Part shown: positions 1 through 8,532 of the stretch, piece after piece | Numbering within the stretch: position 1 is the first letter of the stretch | Layout of the letters: every line of letters begins with the position of its first letter | Assembly (NCBI RefSeq): GCF_019331675.1 | Contig: NZ_JAHBBJ010000016.1 | Location: forward strand, 1 to 64,000 | DNA: 64,000 nucleotides | Direction: 5' to 3' | DNA from: Bifidobacterium miconisargentati | Lineage (GTDB): Bacteria; Actinomycetota; Actinomycetes; Actinomycetales; Bifidobacteriaceae | The notes under the pieces: generated by a model | The model's input: only the letters and a program-made list of their open reading frames with translations | Database searches by the model: none | Told to the model about the DNA's origin: nothing | Translations under genes and position numbers: made by a program

Positions 1-1
1 C

Positions 2-91
2 CGCGCCCTATGCGATGCGATCATCGGCGTCAGCGAGACCCATAAAATCGACGAACACCGCCCCCGTCACGCGAAGACCCGACCATTCTGA
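2..91 (+). CDS. C-terminal tail of an unidentified protein (5' truncated by window edge)
   Basis: An open frame enters from the left edge and encodes 29 residues with an Arg/His-rich end (RHAKTRPF) before a TGA. It has no start here, so it would be the last codons of an upstream gene. The fragment is too short to assign to a family. A non-coding reading is possible; the support is only an uninterrupted frame with normal-looking codons. Positions 92-279 show no gene. Confidence 0.3.
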   Translation, partial: RALCDAIIGVSETHKIDEHRPRHAKTRPF

Positions 92-279
92 CCGGTCTAA
101 AACACCACGTTTGGTTCCTATAGCCCCAGACTTCTGTACGTGAATGATATCCAGCAGTTCGACGGTGGAAGATTTTTGCTGTTTTGCCGCGGTGCCATGA
201 CATCTTCGTCGGAACTGGCAAGACAAGGCGTGGGGTGCCTTGGTGACAGCGGGATACGGACGCCATGTGTATGATTACC

Positions 280-319
280 GCAAAAACAGAAAAGCGCCGG
301 AATCTTAAATCCCGACGCT
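280..319 (-). terminator. Rho-independent terminator of tRNA-Glu
   Basis: On the minus strand an 11-bp stem (arms 293-303 and 309-319, two G-U pairs) with a short loop is followed by a T-rich tract. It lies 20 nt past the 3' end of tRNA-Glu. Confidence 0.75.
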
Positions 320-339
320 ATTCACTGCAATTATCTTCG

Positions 340-411
340 TACCCCCAGAGAGAGTCGAACTCTCGTTGTCAGATTGAAAGTCTGGTGTCCTAACCGTTAG
401 ACGATGGGGGC
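340..411 (-). tRNA. tRNA-Glu (anticodon UUC)
   Basis: This is a 72-nt cloverleaf on the minus strand. The acceptor stem pairs GCCCCCA with TGGGGGT (one terminal G-U), the D arm contains the usual GGTTAGGACA, and the anticodon loop CTTTCAA reads UUC. The T loop is GTTCGAC. CCA is not encoded. A terminator follows at 280-319. It reads GAA and, by wobble, GAG codons. Confidence 0.95.
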
Positions 412-450
412 GGACAACTCGTGTAACATTACTGGAAGATCTGGATTAAT

Positions 451-495
451 GCAAATCGGCGACACGCCGACGTATCGTGCGGGTCGCCGATTTGC
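451..495 (-). terminator. Hairpin downstream of trmB, possible terminator
   Basis: A perfect 13-bp inverted repeat (451-463 and 483-495) with a 19-nt loop lies between the trmB stop and tRNA-Glu. The sequence after it on the minus strand is only weakly T-rich (ATTAATCC), so termination is likely but not certain. Confidence 0.5.
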
Positions 496-559
496 TGGGG
501 GCTGGGGGATGCCTGTCGGTTGCCGACTGCCGGCCGGGCTGGAATCTGGGTGTGACCGG

Positions 560-1498
560 TCAGGCTTCCGCTTTGTCCGTATTCGTATTCGTAGCCATGC
601 CTTCGCCGACTGTCTGATAGGTGAAGTCGTGAATCACGCGACCGGCCGTCAGGCCCTTCTTCTCGAAATTGGTGAGCACGCGACCGGCGAAGCGTTCGGA
701 TTCGGTGAAGTCGGCGTGTGGCATATCCGCGGCCAGGTCGGCGTTGCCCTTGCCCACGTGCTCCAGCGGCAGACTCGCGGTCATGGTGCCGATGTTATGC
801 CAGCCGGGCAGGTCGTCCATCACTTCGTGGACATGCAGGGCGTAGTCCTCGATGTCGGTGGCGATGCGCCATACGCCGCCCTCACCGAGCGCGCGATGGA
901 TGTCCGCGGCCAGGCCCTCCTGCACGATGCGGCGCTTGTGATGCTTCTTCTTGGGCCACGGATCCGGGAAGAAGGTCCACACCTCGGCCACGGACCCGGC
1001 CTCAGCGACCTTGAACAGCTCCGGCGCGTTGACCTGGGCCACACGCAGATTCGTCAGCTCCTGCTTGCCGGCAAGCAGCATGGTATGCGCCACGCCGGGG
1101 TCGTACACCTCCAGTGCCAGGAAGTTCGTGTCCGGGTGCGTGGCGGCTGCGGCCACCACGTTCTCGCCCTGGCCGGTGCCGATCTCCACGATAAGCGGAT
1201 TGCCGTTGCCCCAGGTCCGCTCGATGAACGCGCGGTTGAGTCGTACGCCCTCGCGTACATCCAGCAGGCCGTTGCCGGCGGCGATGTCCAGAAGATAGGT
1301 GTCGGCGTAACGATCCCACGCGCGCTGCAGGCGGTCGTCCAGGCGGCCCGAGCGGCGAACGAAGGAAAGGACCTTGTGCATCGGGTGGGCGGTGCTGGCT
1401 TCCGTTTCGGCGGTGTTATTGTCTGCGGCGGTGCGGGTATCGTCGGTGATTTCGAGATCCGGGGACTCCGGGGCGACGTCGGATTCGGGGTTGGTCAT
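560..1498 (-). CDS. trmB: tRNA (guanine-N7-)-methyltransferase TrmB
   Basis: The 312-residue protein would transfer a methyl group from SAM to N7 of guanine 46 in tRNA variable loops. The SAM-binding glycine motif EIGTGQGE lies at 105-112. The family signature [15 protein letters not shown] is at 176-190, and a conserved TDxxDYA-like segment follows. The first ~40 residues are an acidic, Thr/Ala-rich extension not needed for the fold; the conserved part begins near the second Met (residue 40), so the true start could be internal. A GAGAGG stands 13 nt upstream of the chosen ATG, rather far. The gene is immediately upstream of tRNA-Glu on the same strand. The long plus-strand frame opposite it is a GC-driven shadow. 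Confidence 0.93.
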   Translation of the reverse strand: MTNPESDVAPESPDLEITDDTRTAADNNTAETEASTAHPMHKVLSFVRRSGRLDDRLQRAWDRYADTYLLDIAAGNGLLDVREGVRLNRAFIERTWGNGNPLIVEIGTGQGENVVAAAATHPDTNFLALEVYDPGVAHTMLLAGKQELTNLRVAQVNAPELFKVAEAGSVAEVWTFFPDPWPKKKHHKRRIVQEGLAADIHRALGEGGVWRIATDIEDYALHVHEVMDDLPGWHNIGTMTASLPLEHVGKGNADLAADMPHADFTESERFAGRVLTNFEKKGLTAGRVIHDFTYQTVGEGMATNTNTDKAEA

Positions 1499-1676
1499 GC
1501 TGTGATTGATGCCTCTCGCTGGTGGGCGCCGTGGGGTGACGGGCGGCCATAACGTATCGAAATATGCTGTAGTTCACCATACCAAGTCGTTTCCCCGAAC
1601 GGATATGGTGCAGTTGCGGGGGGCTGCGGATGCGACGCTGCGACTGAATGATGCGGTCTGTATTCGCGCTGTGACT

Positions 1677-1820
1677 TTACCTTTGGCTCTGTTAAAACAA
1701 GATTGACATGGATGGCCCTTATTCTTGGCTCCCCTTGTCAGGGGAGCTGGCGGCAAAGCCGACTGAGGGGTAGTCAGACATGGATTCATGTCAATCCTGG
1801 TTTAACAGAGCCTTACCTTG
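1677..1820. mobile_element. MITE copy 1 (128 bp, 1685-1812) with flanking target duplication
   Basis: The element has terminal inverted repeats starting GGCTCTGTTAAA and running on through CAAGATTGACATG at the left; the right end is the same sequence inverted with one or two changes. It is flanked by TTACCTTT (1677-1684) and TTACCTTG (1813-1820), a 7-of-8 match that looks like an aged 8-bp target duplication. There is no coding capacity. Inside lies one copy of the GGCTCCCC repeat (1727-1770). A second copy occurs at 9774-9896 in the opposite internal orientation. The 8-bp duplication and the GGCTCT start would suit mobilisation by an ISL3-type transposase, which is inference. The rest of 1499-1918 has nothing else I can support. 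Confidence 0.85.
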
Positions 1821-1918
1821 TACCTGGGCTTTCGCTTGGGATTTTGGTGAGATCTCTATGATGCGCGTTTATTTGGATGGATATGAAATCGTTGGAATTC
1901 CGCGGGACACGCCGTAGT

Positions 1919-1946
1919 TTGCGTGATCGCTGGAAATCAGTAATAT
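1919..1946 (+). promoter_or_regulatory. Probable promoter of the tRNA-Asp/tRNA-Phe unit
   Basis: TTGCGT (1919-1924) and TAATAT (1941-1946) are separated by 16 bp and stand 34 bp before the mature 5' end of tRNA-Asp, in a locally AT-rich stretch. This fits a sigma-70-type promoter. Confidence 0.5.
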
Positions 1947-1979
1947 ATACATCTGTTGCTTCACGCAAGTGAGACACAC

Positions 1980-2053
1980 GGCCCCGTAGCTCAGTTGGTT
2001 AGAGCGCCGCCCTGTCACGGCGGAGGTCACCGGTTCAAGTCCGGCCGGGGTCG
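1980..2053 (+). tRNA. tRNA-Asp (anticodon GUC)
   Basis: This is a 74-nt cloverleaf. The acceptor GGCCCCG pairs with CGGGGTC, the D arm is canonical (AGCTCAGTTGGTTAGAGC), and the anticodon loop CTGTCAC reads GUC. The T arm is GGTTCAAGTCC. CCA is not encoded. It is followed 42 nt later by tRNA-Phe, so the two are probably co-transcribed. Confidence 0.95.
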
Positions 2054-2095
2054 CTGGAATGGTCGAGGATTTGATTCAAATCTTCTGCTGTTCAT

Positions 2096-2171
2096 GGCTC
2101 TGTAGCTCAGTTGGTAGAGCGAGCGACTGAAAATCGCTAGGTCAACGGATCGACGCCGTTCGGAGCCACCA
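2096..2171 (+). tRNA. tRNA-Phe (anticodon GAA), CCA encoded
   Basis: The mature body spans 2096-2168 and the CCA is encoded at 2169-2171. The acceptor GGCTCTG pairs with CGGAGCC (one G-U). The anticodon loop TGAAAAT reads GAA. A strong terminator follows directly. The restriction-modification genes lie immediately downstream, which fits insertion of foreign DNA at a tRNA locus. Confidence 0.95.
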
Positions 2172-2178
2172 CGCGGAA

Positions 2179-2221
2179 CCCCGCAAGCCAAGATTTCCAA
2201 GGCTTGCGGGGTTTTGGTTTT
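2179..2221 (+). terminator. Terminator of the tRNA-Asp/tRNA-Phe unit
   Basis: A perfect 11-bp GC-rich stem (2179-2189 with 2201-2211) is followed by TTTTGGTTTTT, a textbook intrinsic terminator. Confidence 0.9.
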
Positions 2222-2392
2222 TGTCAGGTGATTCCGCGAATCGGGGGTTATAGGCTCCGTTCTGAGGATTGCCGATATGCCGCGGTTCTCTATTTCCGTT
2301 CGAGAGAAGAGTTTTTCATGCTTGACGGATTCTTGGTGAAACGCGACACGTACACTTGTGGCCAGTGAATGCGTCAACGAAAGGTGTGTGAT

Positions 2393-3247
2393 ATGGGTTT
2401 CGTCAAAACGCATTTGAACGAGGATGACATGTCAGAAAAGCTGAGTGGGGCCATGCCACAGAAAGACAGGGACCGGCGGTATAGGGAGATAGTGCTTGCT
2501 CCTCTCCGTGCTGCGATGAAGTACAAGCCCAAGATGGGAAGGGATAAGGCCGTCTCGCTTCCTGATTTTATAGGTCTGTACTCGGCGGATCCGTTGTACC
2601 ACTGGATGGGACTTGACAACGAGTTAATGTACCTTGCCGCAAAGGCAGGTGGCGGCCAGACCTCCATCTACAGACATCTCGGTGATGGCATGGAGCGCCT
2701 GGTGCGGCAAATTTTCATAGATGAGTATCATCTCACGGAAGAAGAGGCGAACTGGGGCTATGTCATTACTGAGGATAACGGCACTCAGACGCATAGAACG
2801 CTGGATGGTCGTCTTGATTTAAGGATGATTGGATCTCCTGAAAAAGAAGAGATCTTGGCTGATTGGCTGGACTCCGTGAAAGAAGCTCAGGGTACTCAGT
2901 TTGATTTGCAAGGGGCGGTGTTCGAAGTTCGCCAAGGCTATAAGAGCCAGGACAGTAAGCGCGCCAAAGGCGATATAGTCAACGGCTCCCATGCTCTCAA
3001 CGCGGCTTACCAGATGTTCGTCATGGTTATGAGTATGCAGATACCAAATGCTGTGCGCAATCGTTATGAACGGTCGAATATCTGCGTAATGACGGGCAAC
3101 CTACAGGACGATAGTCCTTTGACTAGCACGTATGCGTTCTTCGAGAAAATTGTCGGTTACGACTTAGCTGGGTTCTTCGAAAGGAATTCGCAGGCGTTCC
3201 GCGATCAAACTCATGCCATTCTTACATCTATTTTGGAGACCAAGTGA
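2393..3247 (+). CDS. Putative type II restriction endonuclease
   Basis: A 284-residue protein that I would not name from its own sequence with certainty; its partner makes the call. It overlaps a DNA methyltransferase gene by 4 bp. A possible PD-(D/E)XK core is LDGRLDL (138-143) followed ~40 residues later by FEVRQGYKSQDSKR, with Glu178 and basic residues after it. I chose the ATG at 2393 because GAAAGG stands 8 nt upstream; an in-frame ATG at 2369 has no ribosome site and is less likely. Base composition is visibly more AT-rich than flanking genes, and codons such as ATA and AGG are frequent, pointing to horizontal acquisition. The recognition sequence cannot be deduced. Confidence 0.75.
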   Translation: MGFVKTHLNEDDMSEKLSGAMPQKDRDRRYREIVLAPLRAAMKYKPKMGRDKAVSLPDFIGLYSADPLYHWMGLDNELMYLAAKAGGGQTSIYRHLGDGMERLVRQIFIDEYHLTEEEANWGYVITEDNGTQTHRTLDGRLDLRMIGSPEKEEILADWLDSVKEAQGTQFDLQGAVFEVRQGYKSQDSKRAKGDIVNGSHALNAAYQMFVMVMSMQIPNAVRNRYERSNICVMTGNLQDDSPLTSTYAFFEKIVGYDLAGFFERNSQAFRDQTHAILTSILETK

Positions 3248-4464
3248 GTCGAACTGCTTTACGACAGCGATCTGATTACACGTACAAGGCGAATATCAAG
3301 GCGGGACGTCATGGATGGCTTCGCCTTACCCCTGCATATGGCATTAACCTTGTTTACGAGGAACTTTCTAAACTTCCCAAGGGAAGCAGGATCATAGAAC
3401 CTTTTTCAGGGAGTGGTACAACTCCGTTGGCCGCATCTGAACTGGGATTGTTCTGTAATGCGCGGGAGATTAACCCATTCCTTGTATGGCTGGGTAATGC
3501 CAAGCTGGATACCTATAGCAAGGAAGAAGGCGACGCCACCATAGAAGAAGCCAATTCGGTTATAGCCGAGGCTTCTCGGTTTGAAGGGCTGGATGACTTG
3601 TGGATTCCTCCCATGCACAATATCACTAGGTGGTGGGATAGAGCTTCATTGGAGGCCTTGGCCTCACTCCGCCACGAGATAGACAAGCGAAACGGCAAGG
3701 TGAGGACTCTTCTCGACGTCGCTTTCTGCCGCCTGCTCATAGGGCTCAGTGCGGCTGCCTTCAATCACCAAAGCATGTCTTTCAAAGACCAAGACCCCCT
3801 TTTGGGGTATTCGCGAGAGGATTTTCTTCAGAACGTCAGAAGCTATGCGACCGAAGTGAAGGATGTCGTAGCGAAGGCATTGAGTGATGTTCCTGTGGGG
3901 GAGGCCTCTGTGGAACATGGTGATTCTACGCTGCCGTTTAACGGATACAAGCCGGCCGATCTAGTAATTACGTCGCCACCGTATGTAAACCGCATGTCGT
4001 ATATCCGCGAGCTTCGCCCTTATATGTATTGGATGCGCTATCTTGTTTCCGGGGAGCAGGCCGGAGAGATGGACTGGAAGGCCATAGGCGGTACATGGGG
4101 TTCGGTTGGTACTAAACTGCGCGCTCGTGTCTCCCCGCATGAATCGCCTATCGACGCCACGCTTAGCGCTGTATGCGAAAAGATACTTCAGGGGAAGAGC
4201 GGAGAGATTCTATCCCCGTATGTGTATAAATACTTCGATGATATGTGGTCGCACTTCAAGGCCATCACACCAGTAGTTAAAGATGGTGGGAAACTGTGTT
4301 ACATCGTAGGCAATTCCACTTTTTCCGGCGTTGAAGTGCCTGCGCATACATGGTATGCGGAAATGATGAAAGCACTTGGATACCATGACATTAAAGTCAC
4401 GGCTATACGCAAACGTAATAGCAATAAGCGGCTTTATGAATATGCGGTGACGGCAACTAAGTGA
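3244..4464 (+). CDS. DNA methyltransferase, probably cytosine-N4, of a type II R-M system
   Basis: The 406-residue enzyme would protect host DNA from the upstream endonuclease. Motif I (SAM binding) is EPFSGSGTT at 52-60. Motif IV, the catalytic TSPPY, is at 243-247; the Ser-Pro-Pro-Tyr form is typical of N4-cytosine and some N6-adenine enzymes. About 180 residues separate motifs I and IV, so the specificity domain probably lies between them. Translation starts at a GTG overlapping the endonuclease stop (GTGA), implying coupled expression. Like its partner it is AT-rich for this genome. Which base is methylated cannot be decided here. Confidence 0.88.
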   Translation: MSRTALRQRSDYTYKANIKAGRHGWLRLTPAYGINLVYEELSKLPKGSRIIEPFSGSGTTPLAASELGLFCNAREINPFLVWLGNAKLDTYSKEEGDATIEEANSVIAEASRFEGLDDLWIPPMHNITRWWDRASLEALASLRHEIDKRNGKVRTLLDVAFCRLLIGLSAAAFNHQSMSFKDQDPLLGYSREDFLQNVRSYATEVKDVVAKALSDVPVGEASVEHGDSTLPFNGYKPADLVITSPPYVNRMSYIRELRPYMYWMRYLVSGEQAGEMDWKAIGGTWGSVGTKLRARVSPHESPIDATLSAVCEKILQGKSGEILSPYVYKYFDDMWSHFKAITPVVKDGGKLCYIVGNSTFSGVEVPAHTWYAEMMKALGYHDIKVTAIRKRNSNKRLYEYAVTATK

Positions 4465-4543
4465 ACCGCACCTCCGATTATTGAATCCGAATTATTTCGG
4501 TCCAACAATCAGAGTGCAGTTCAGAATTCCGCCCCGCCTGTCG

Positions 4544-5983
4544 TTAAATGGCCTGGGTGCTATTCCCCATCATCGTTTCGGCGTCGATGATGGTCAGTGT
4601 GGAGTCGGCCGCGGCTTTGGCCTGGGTGGCGGCGCTGGCGGGTCGTTTAGTGAACAGGTAGTAGAGCCGGTCGCCGTTCTCGCGGATGAGGGGGGAACGG
4701 GCCTTGAGCCGGTCGATGGCTTCCGTCTCGTTGAGGTGTTCGCGCCATTTGCATTCGCCGAGCAGCACCTTGTGGTTGATCGAGTCGATCATGACCACAT
4801 CGATGTCGGTCTGTTCGCGTGCGATCGGGTCGTTGCCCCACCATTTGCCGAATGCGGTGGGCAGGAAGTCGATTCGTTGTTCCCTGCATTGGCGTAGCAG
4901 CCATTGCGTGCACATGGTCTCGAACTGCTGGCCCACATACGTGTCGAATACCTCGCCGGATGTGGCCGAGACGGCGGCTGCCTGGCCATATCCGGTGTCG
5001 ACGAGCGCGGTCGCCGGACTGACAAACCGATACCAGTAGGCGAAGAACGGGTCCCTGATCTTCCATAGTCCCTTGCGCGAGCGGTTCGGGTCCTCTCCGA
5101 ACGGCACCAGTCGTTCGATGATGCCGAGCTGCTCCAATGTACGCAGGTACGAGCCGACGGTGTTCGGGTCGACGCCGGCATATTCGGCAATCTCCTTCGG
5201 CTTGGTGCGTCCCGCGCCGACCGCGTCGAGAATCGAGCTGTACAGTGCGGGCTCGCGCAGTTCCTGGCGTAGCAGCATCATGGGCTCTTCGTACAGGATG
5301 CCATTCTGGCTGAAGCAGCGGGCCTGCATGTTTTGCGAGAACGTCAGGTCCGGGTCAATCTGCTCCAGATAGTAGGGTGTACCGCCCAATGCCGCGTAGT
5401 AGTGAATGCGGGTCTGCCAGTCCGCGTCTGGCGGCATCAGGGCGCATGCCTCGAACAGGTCGAACGGTTTGAGGCGGATCTGCGCGTTCCTGCGCCCGTA
5501 CAGGGGGCTCTTGTAGCCGAGCACCTTGCTTTCCATGAAACCCTCGTTGGAACCGCACAGCACCATGAGCATGTTGGTGTCCTTGAACCGGTGATCGATG
5601 GCGATTTGCAATACGGACGGCAGCGAGGGTTCCGCTGCGGCCGCGTACGGCAGTTCGTCCAGGACGAGCACGAACGGGTCGGCGGGGGAGTCCTTGGCCT
5701 TGTCCGCGATGTAGTTCAACGCATCGTCCCAGCGGGTGAACCCCGCCGGGAAGTTCGGCTCGCGGAAGAACGAGAGGACCGCCTGCGAGAACTCGCGCAG
5801 GTTCGCTGCGGCGCTCTGCTCCTTGGCGGTGAACCACAATGTCCGGCGGTTCTCGCAGAAGTGCGCGATCAGCGCCGTCTTGCCCACACGCCGGCGCCCG
5901 TACACCACGACCATCTGGAACCTGCCCAACGAGGCATGGTATTCCAGCGTCTTCAATTCCTCGGTCCTGCCCACGAATCCCAT
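4544..5983 (-). CDS. AAA-type ATPase with C-terminal DUF234 nuclease-like domain
   Basis: The 479-residue protein belongs to the archaeal-type ATPase/DUF234 family, widespread and of unknown role. The N-terminal P-loop YGRRRVGKT is at 28-36 and Walker B FVLVLDELPY at 104-113. A winged-helix-like segment follows (AEYAGVDPNTVGSYLRTLEQL). The C-terminal DUF234 region contains GECKW, which fits the ExK half of a PD-(D/E)XK fold. I chose the ATG at 5983 because AGGAAGG lies 8 nt upstream; the open frame extends 30 codons further, but through a perfect inverted repeat (6017-6070) that looks regulatory. It is convergent with the methyltransferase gene. Confidence 0.85.
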   Translation of the reverse strand: MGFVGRTEELKTLEYHASLGRFQMVVVYGRRRVGKTALIAHFCENRRTLWFTAKEQSAAANLREFSQAVLSFFREPNFPAGFTRWDDALNYIADKAKDSPADPFVLVLDELPYAAAAEPSLPSVLQIAIDHRFKDTNMLMVLCGSNEGFMESKVLGYKSPLYGRRNAQIRLKPFDLFEACALMPPDADWQTRIHYYAALGGTPYYLEQIDPDLTFSQNMQARCFSQNGILYEEPMMLLRQELREPALYSSILDAVGAGRTKPKEIAEYAGVDPNTVGSYLRTLEQLGIIERLVPFGEDPNRSRKGLWKIRDPFFAYWYRFVSPATALVDTGYGQAAAVSATSGEVFDTYVGQQFETMCTQWLLRQCREQRIDFLPTAFGKWWGNDPIAREQTDIDVVMIDSINHKVLLGECKWREHLNETEAIDRLKARSPLIRENGDRLYYLFTKRPASAATQAKAAADSTLTIIDAETMMGNSTQAI

Positions 5984-6016
5984 GAATGCAGCCTTCCTGC
6001 GTATGGATGTTACGAA

Positions 6017-6070
6017 ATACTGTGTTCGTATGCAAGTTGCGTATGAACAACTTGCATACGAACACAGTAT
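6017..6070 (-). promoter_or_regulatory. Perfect 22-bp inverted repeat upstream of the DUF234 ATPase
   Basis: Arms 6017-6038 and 6049-6070 are exact reverse complements around a 10-nt spacer. The spacer itself contains GTATGAAC, echoing the arms' GTATGCAA. The element starts 34 bp upstream of the ATPase start codon. It could be an operator (dimeric or tetrameric repressor site) or a 5' UTR hairpin. There is no T tract on the ATPase strand, so it is not a classical terminator. Confidence 0.7.
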
Positions 6071-6277
6071 CACCTTACCCTAATGTGCTAACCTATGTCT
6101 TCGGCAAGTTCCTCAAGGTTATAGGCCGGATAATGTCCTGGCCACGGAAGGTATTCGTTCGAATTATCGGCCAAAACAGAAAAACGGCTGGCGACCGTGA
6201 AAACCGCGTGATATTCCGCGCGTGGAATAATGGAACGCAAACATCCATCTGTCCAACTCTGTTCAAAGGAGAACGCC

Positions 6278-6679
6278 ATGACGCAGCCTATGACCGATTT
6301 CACCACCGACCTGCAGCATTCCGGCATGCCGGCCAGGGACCTTGACGAGACCATCCGCTTCTACACGGAGAAGATCGGATTCACGCTCGTCGGCATCTAC
6401 CACAACGGCGACAACCGGTGTGCATTCCTCCGGTACGGACACCTGACCATCGAGACATGGGAGGGCGACCCCGCGCCCATGACGACCGGCGCGATCAACC
6501 ACTGGGCGTTGGACACGCCCGACATCGAGGCGGCCTACGCGAACGCCAAGGCCTTGGGGCTGGACATCAAAGAGGACGAGATCCAGTCCATTCCCTCGTT
6601 CTGGGATAAGGGAATCCGCTATTTCAACGTCACCGGCCCCAATGCCGAAACCATCGAATTCTGCGAAATCGTCAAATAA
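6278..6679 (+). CDS. VOC (glyoxalase/dioxygenase-fold) family protein
   Basis: The 133-residue protein has one vicinal-oxygen-chelate module pair. Likely metal ligands are visible: His in LQHSGMPARDL near the N terminus, Glu in LTIETWE, His in INHWALD and Glu in AETIEFCE at the end. This is the four-ligand pattern of glyoxalase I-like enzymes. The substrate is unknown; family members act on methylglyoxal adducts, antibiotics or aromatic compounds. The start at 6278 has AAAGGAG 7 nt upstream; an in-frame ATG 16 codons earlier has none. It appears monocistronic. Confidence 0.85.
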   Translation: MTQPMTDFTTDLQHSGMPARDLDETIRFYTEKIGFTLVGIYHNGDNRCAFLRYGHLTIETWEGDPAPMTTGAINHWALDTPDIEAAYANAKALGLDIKEDEIQSIPSFWDKGIRYFNVTGPNAETIEFCEIVK

Positions 6680-6687
6680 CGGTATTC

Positions 6688-6734
6688 ATTGAAAAATCGC
6701 TTCTTCTCGAAATGCCATGCGAGAAGAAGCGATT
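6688..6734 (-). terminator. Terminator of cfa, shared hairpin with the VOC gene
   Basis: A perfect 15-bp stem (6695-6709 with 6720-6734) has a 10-nt loop. On the minus strand it is followed by a T run (GATTTTTC), so it ends cfa transcription. It could also stop transcripts from the convergent plus-strand gene. Confidence 0.8.
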
Positions 6735-6774
6735 CGAAAAGTCCGTGAAACCGTAGATGGGACTACAGCTAGTC

Positions 6775-8079
6775 TCACGCCTTCCACCACGGGCGCAGCG
6801 GATACCACTTGCCGTCCGGATGGCCCACGCGATCGGGCTTGATGGCCAGGAACTGGTGAATCTGGATGCCGTCAAGCTCGAAGTTCAGCGCGCAGGCGGC
6901 CATGTACATGCCCCACACCTTGGCGCGCTCGAAGCCCACCTGCTTGACCGCGTCATCCCAGTGCTCGGACAGGTTGCGGTTCCAGTGGTGCAGCGTGAGC
7001 GCGTAATGCTGGCGCAGGTTCTCCTGATGCACCATGTTGAAGCCGGCGTCGTGGATGCACGACTCGATGAAACCGGGCGCGCCCAGGTCGCCGTCCGGGA
7101 AGATGTAGCGGTCCAGGAACTCGTCCGTGCCGGGCTTGCCGTTCGGCTTGTCGTGGCTGATGGTGATCTGGTGGTTGAGCAGACGGCCCATCGGCTTGAG
7201 CAGACGGAACATCTCCTCGAAGTAGCTCTGGTAGTTCTTCACGCCCACGTGCTCCATCATGCCGATGGAGCAGATGCCGTCGAAGTCATGCTCGGGCACT
7301 TCGCGGTAGTCCTGCACGCGCACCTCGGCCAGATCCTGCAAACCCTCACGCGCGATCCATTCGTTCGCGTACGCGGCCTGCTCCTTGGATAGCGTGACGC
7401 CCAGCGCCTTGATGCCGCGGCGTGCGGCAGTGATGACCATCGAACCCCAGCCGCATCCGATGTCCAGCAGGCGCTCGCCGGGCTTCAGTCCGAGCTTGTC
7501 GAGGATCAGGCGCAGCTTGTTGGCCTGCGCGTCCTCCAGGCTCATGTCCTCGTTCTCGAACACCGCGCATGTGTAGGTCATGGATGGGCCAAGGAAGTCG
7601 GCATAGAACTCGTTGGACATGTCGTAGTGGAAGCTCACGGTCTCGGAATCGGCCTTCTCCGTATGCGGCATGAGTCCCTGCTTGATGCGGGCGAACTTGC
7701 TCGGTCCCTCGGTGGCCGGCACCGGCGGCTTGCGGAAGCCGTGGCTGAGGATGCCGGCGGAGACGCGCGCCAGCGAGACCGGAGTGATCGGCTTGACGTA
7801 CTTGGCCAGGGAGATGAGCTTGCGCATGGCGGGGTAGGGGTCCGCGTAGTCGATGCCGGCCACGTCGAAATCGCCGAGCACGTAGGCGCGCACGATGCCG
7901 ATCTCATTCGGATGCGCCAGCAGCTGATACATGCAGTTCGGGCTGGTGATCTTGATGTTGAGATCAGCGTCCGCCGGGCCGAAATGCGAGCCGTCGAACG
8001 CATCCACACGCACCGGAGCGGTCGGTTCCACGAACAGCGACACCATTTCCGCGACCGTCATAGCCTTGCCATTTGCCAT
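6775..8079 (-). CDS. cfa: Cyclopropane-fatty-acyl-phospholipid synthase
   Basis: The 434-residue enzyme would add a methylene from SAM across the double bond of unsaturated acyl chains in membrane phospholipids, a response linked to acid and stationary-phase stress. The SAM motif LLDIGCGWGS is at 204-213. SMTYTCAVF (166-174), HVGVKNY and QEN/HY segments typical of Cfa follow. The start at 8079 has GAGGTGG 5-6 nt upstream; the open frame extends 7 codons further without a better site. The length is slightly above the ~380-420 usual for the family because of the N-terminal lipid-binding region. Confidence 0.93.
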   Translation of the reverse strand: MANGKAMTVAEMVSLFVEPTAPVRVDAFDGSHFGPADADLNIKITSPNCMYQLLAHPNEIGIVRAYVLGDFDVAGIDYADPYPAMRKLISLAKYVKPITPVSLARVSAGILSHGFRKPPVPATEGPSKFARIKQGLMPHTEKADSETVSFHYDMSNEFYADFLGPSMTYTCAVFENEDMSLEDAQANKLRLILDKLGLKPGERLLDIGCGWGSMVITAARRGIKALGVTLSKEQAAYANEWIAREGLQDLAEVRVQDYREVPEHDFDGICSIGMMEHVGVKNYQSYFEEMFRLLKPMGRLLNHQITISHDKPNGKPGTDEFLDRYIFPDGDLGAPGFIESCIHDAGFNMVHQENLRQHYALTLHHWNRNLSEHWDDAVKQVGFERAKVWGMYMAACALNFELDGIQIHQFLAIKPDRVGHPDGKWYPLRPWWKA

Positions 8080-8532
8080 AATTCCACCTCGTTCTTGCAA
8101 TCCTCTATCCGAATCGTGTAAGCACGAAACCCCAGCTTTGGTTTGGTATCCTAGTCAGCCCTTGGACGGAATTCGATGCTGCGGGATCGATTATGGGAAC
8201 TCTGTTCGCCTTCGGCGGACGGTGATCACCGGCAAAACCCAACAATGATCCGTGTCGTGACGGTGCGGCTCGCGCGGCCTCGTCCGCGTTGCCGTCACGT
8301 TGCCGCTGCGGTGCGGAACGCCGAAACATTGGAATGCCGTACGACCGCCGGCCCTGTGCTGATATCGTTCGATGATTTGCCTAATTTGCCCATGCGCTCC
8401 CAGCGTGTTTCCAGGTTAACGTTCACATGCGGGGTACACTGGTGAATCGTTGGGCCGTTCAACGAATGAAAGGCCCGCAGCAGTATTGAAGGTACCGAAT
8501 ACATAAGGTACGGGCTCAAAAGGAGAGCACCT
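8080..8532. other. Intergenic region between cfa and fucO
   Basis: These 453 bp separate divergent genes and should hold both promoters. No gene is supported. Two weak symmetric elements lie before fucO: TTCAC...GTGAA (8422-8446) and CGTTG...CAACG (8449-8465). These could be operators. I see no convincing -35/-10 pair for fucO; TACACT at 8435-8440 is the best -10 candidate. Confidence 0.4.

Noticed and set aside
404..1552. 382-codon plus-strand frame opposite trmB
   Set aside because: It begins inside tRNA-Glu and runs over trmB, whose catalytic motifs are clear.
2230..6075. A larger phage-defence system around the R-M pair and DUF234 ATPase
   Set aside because: The ATPase is convergent with the R-M genes, has normal GC content and its own regulatory palindrome, so there is no evidence that they form one system.
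8105..8519. Small frames in the cfa-fucO gap
   Set aside because: Frames of 74-89 codons on both strands overlap each other, lack ribosome sites and resemble no protein.
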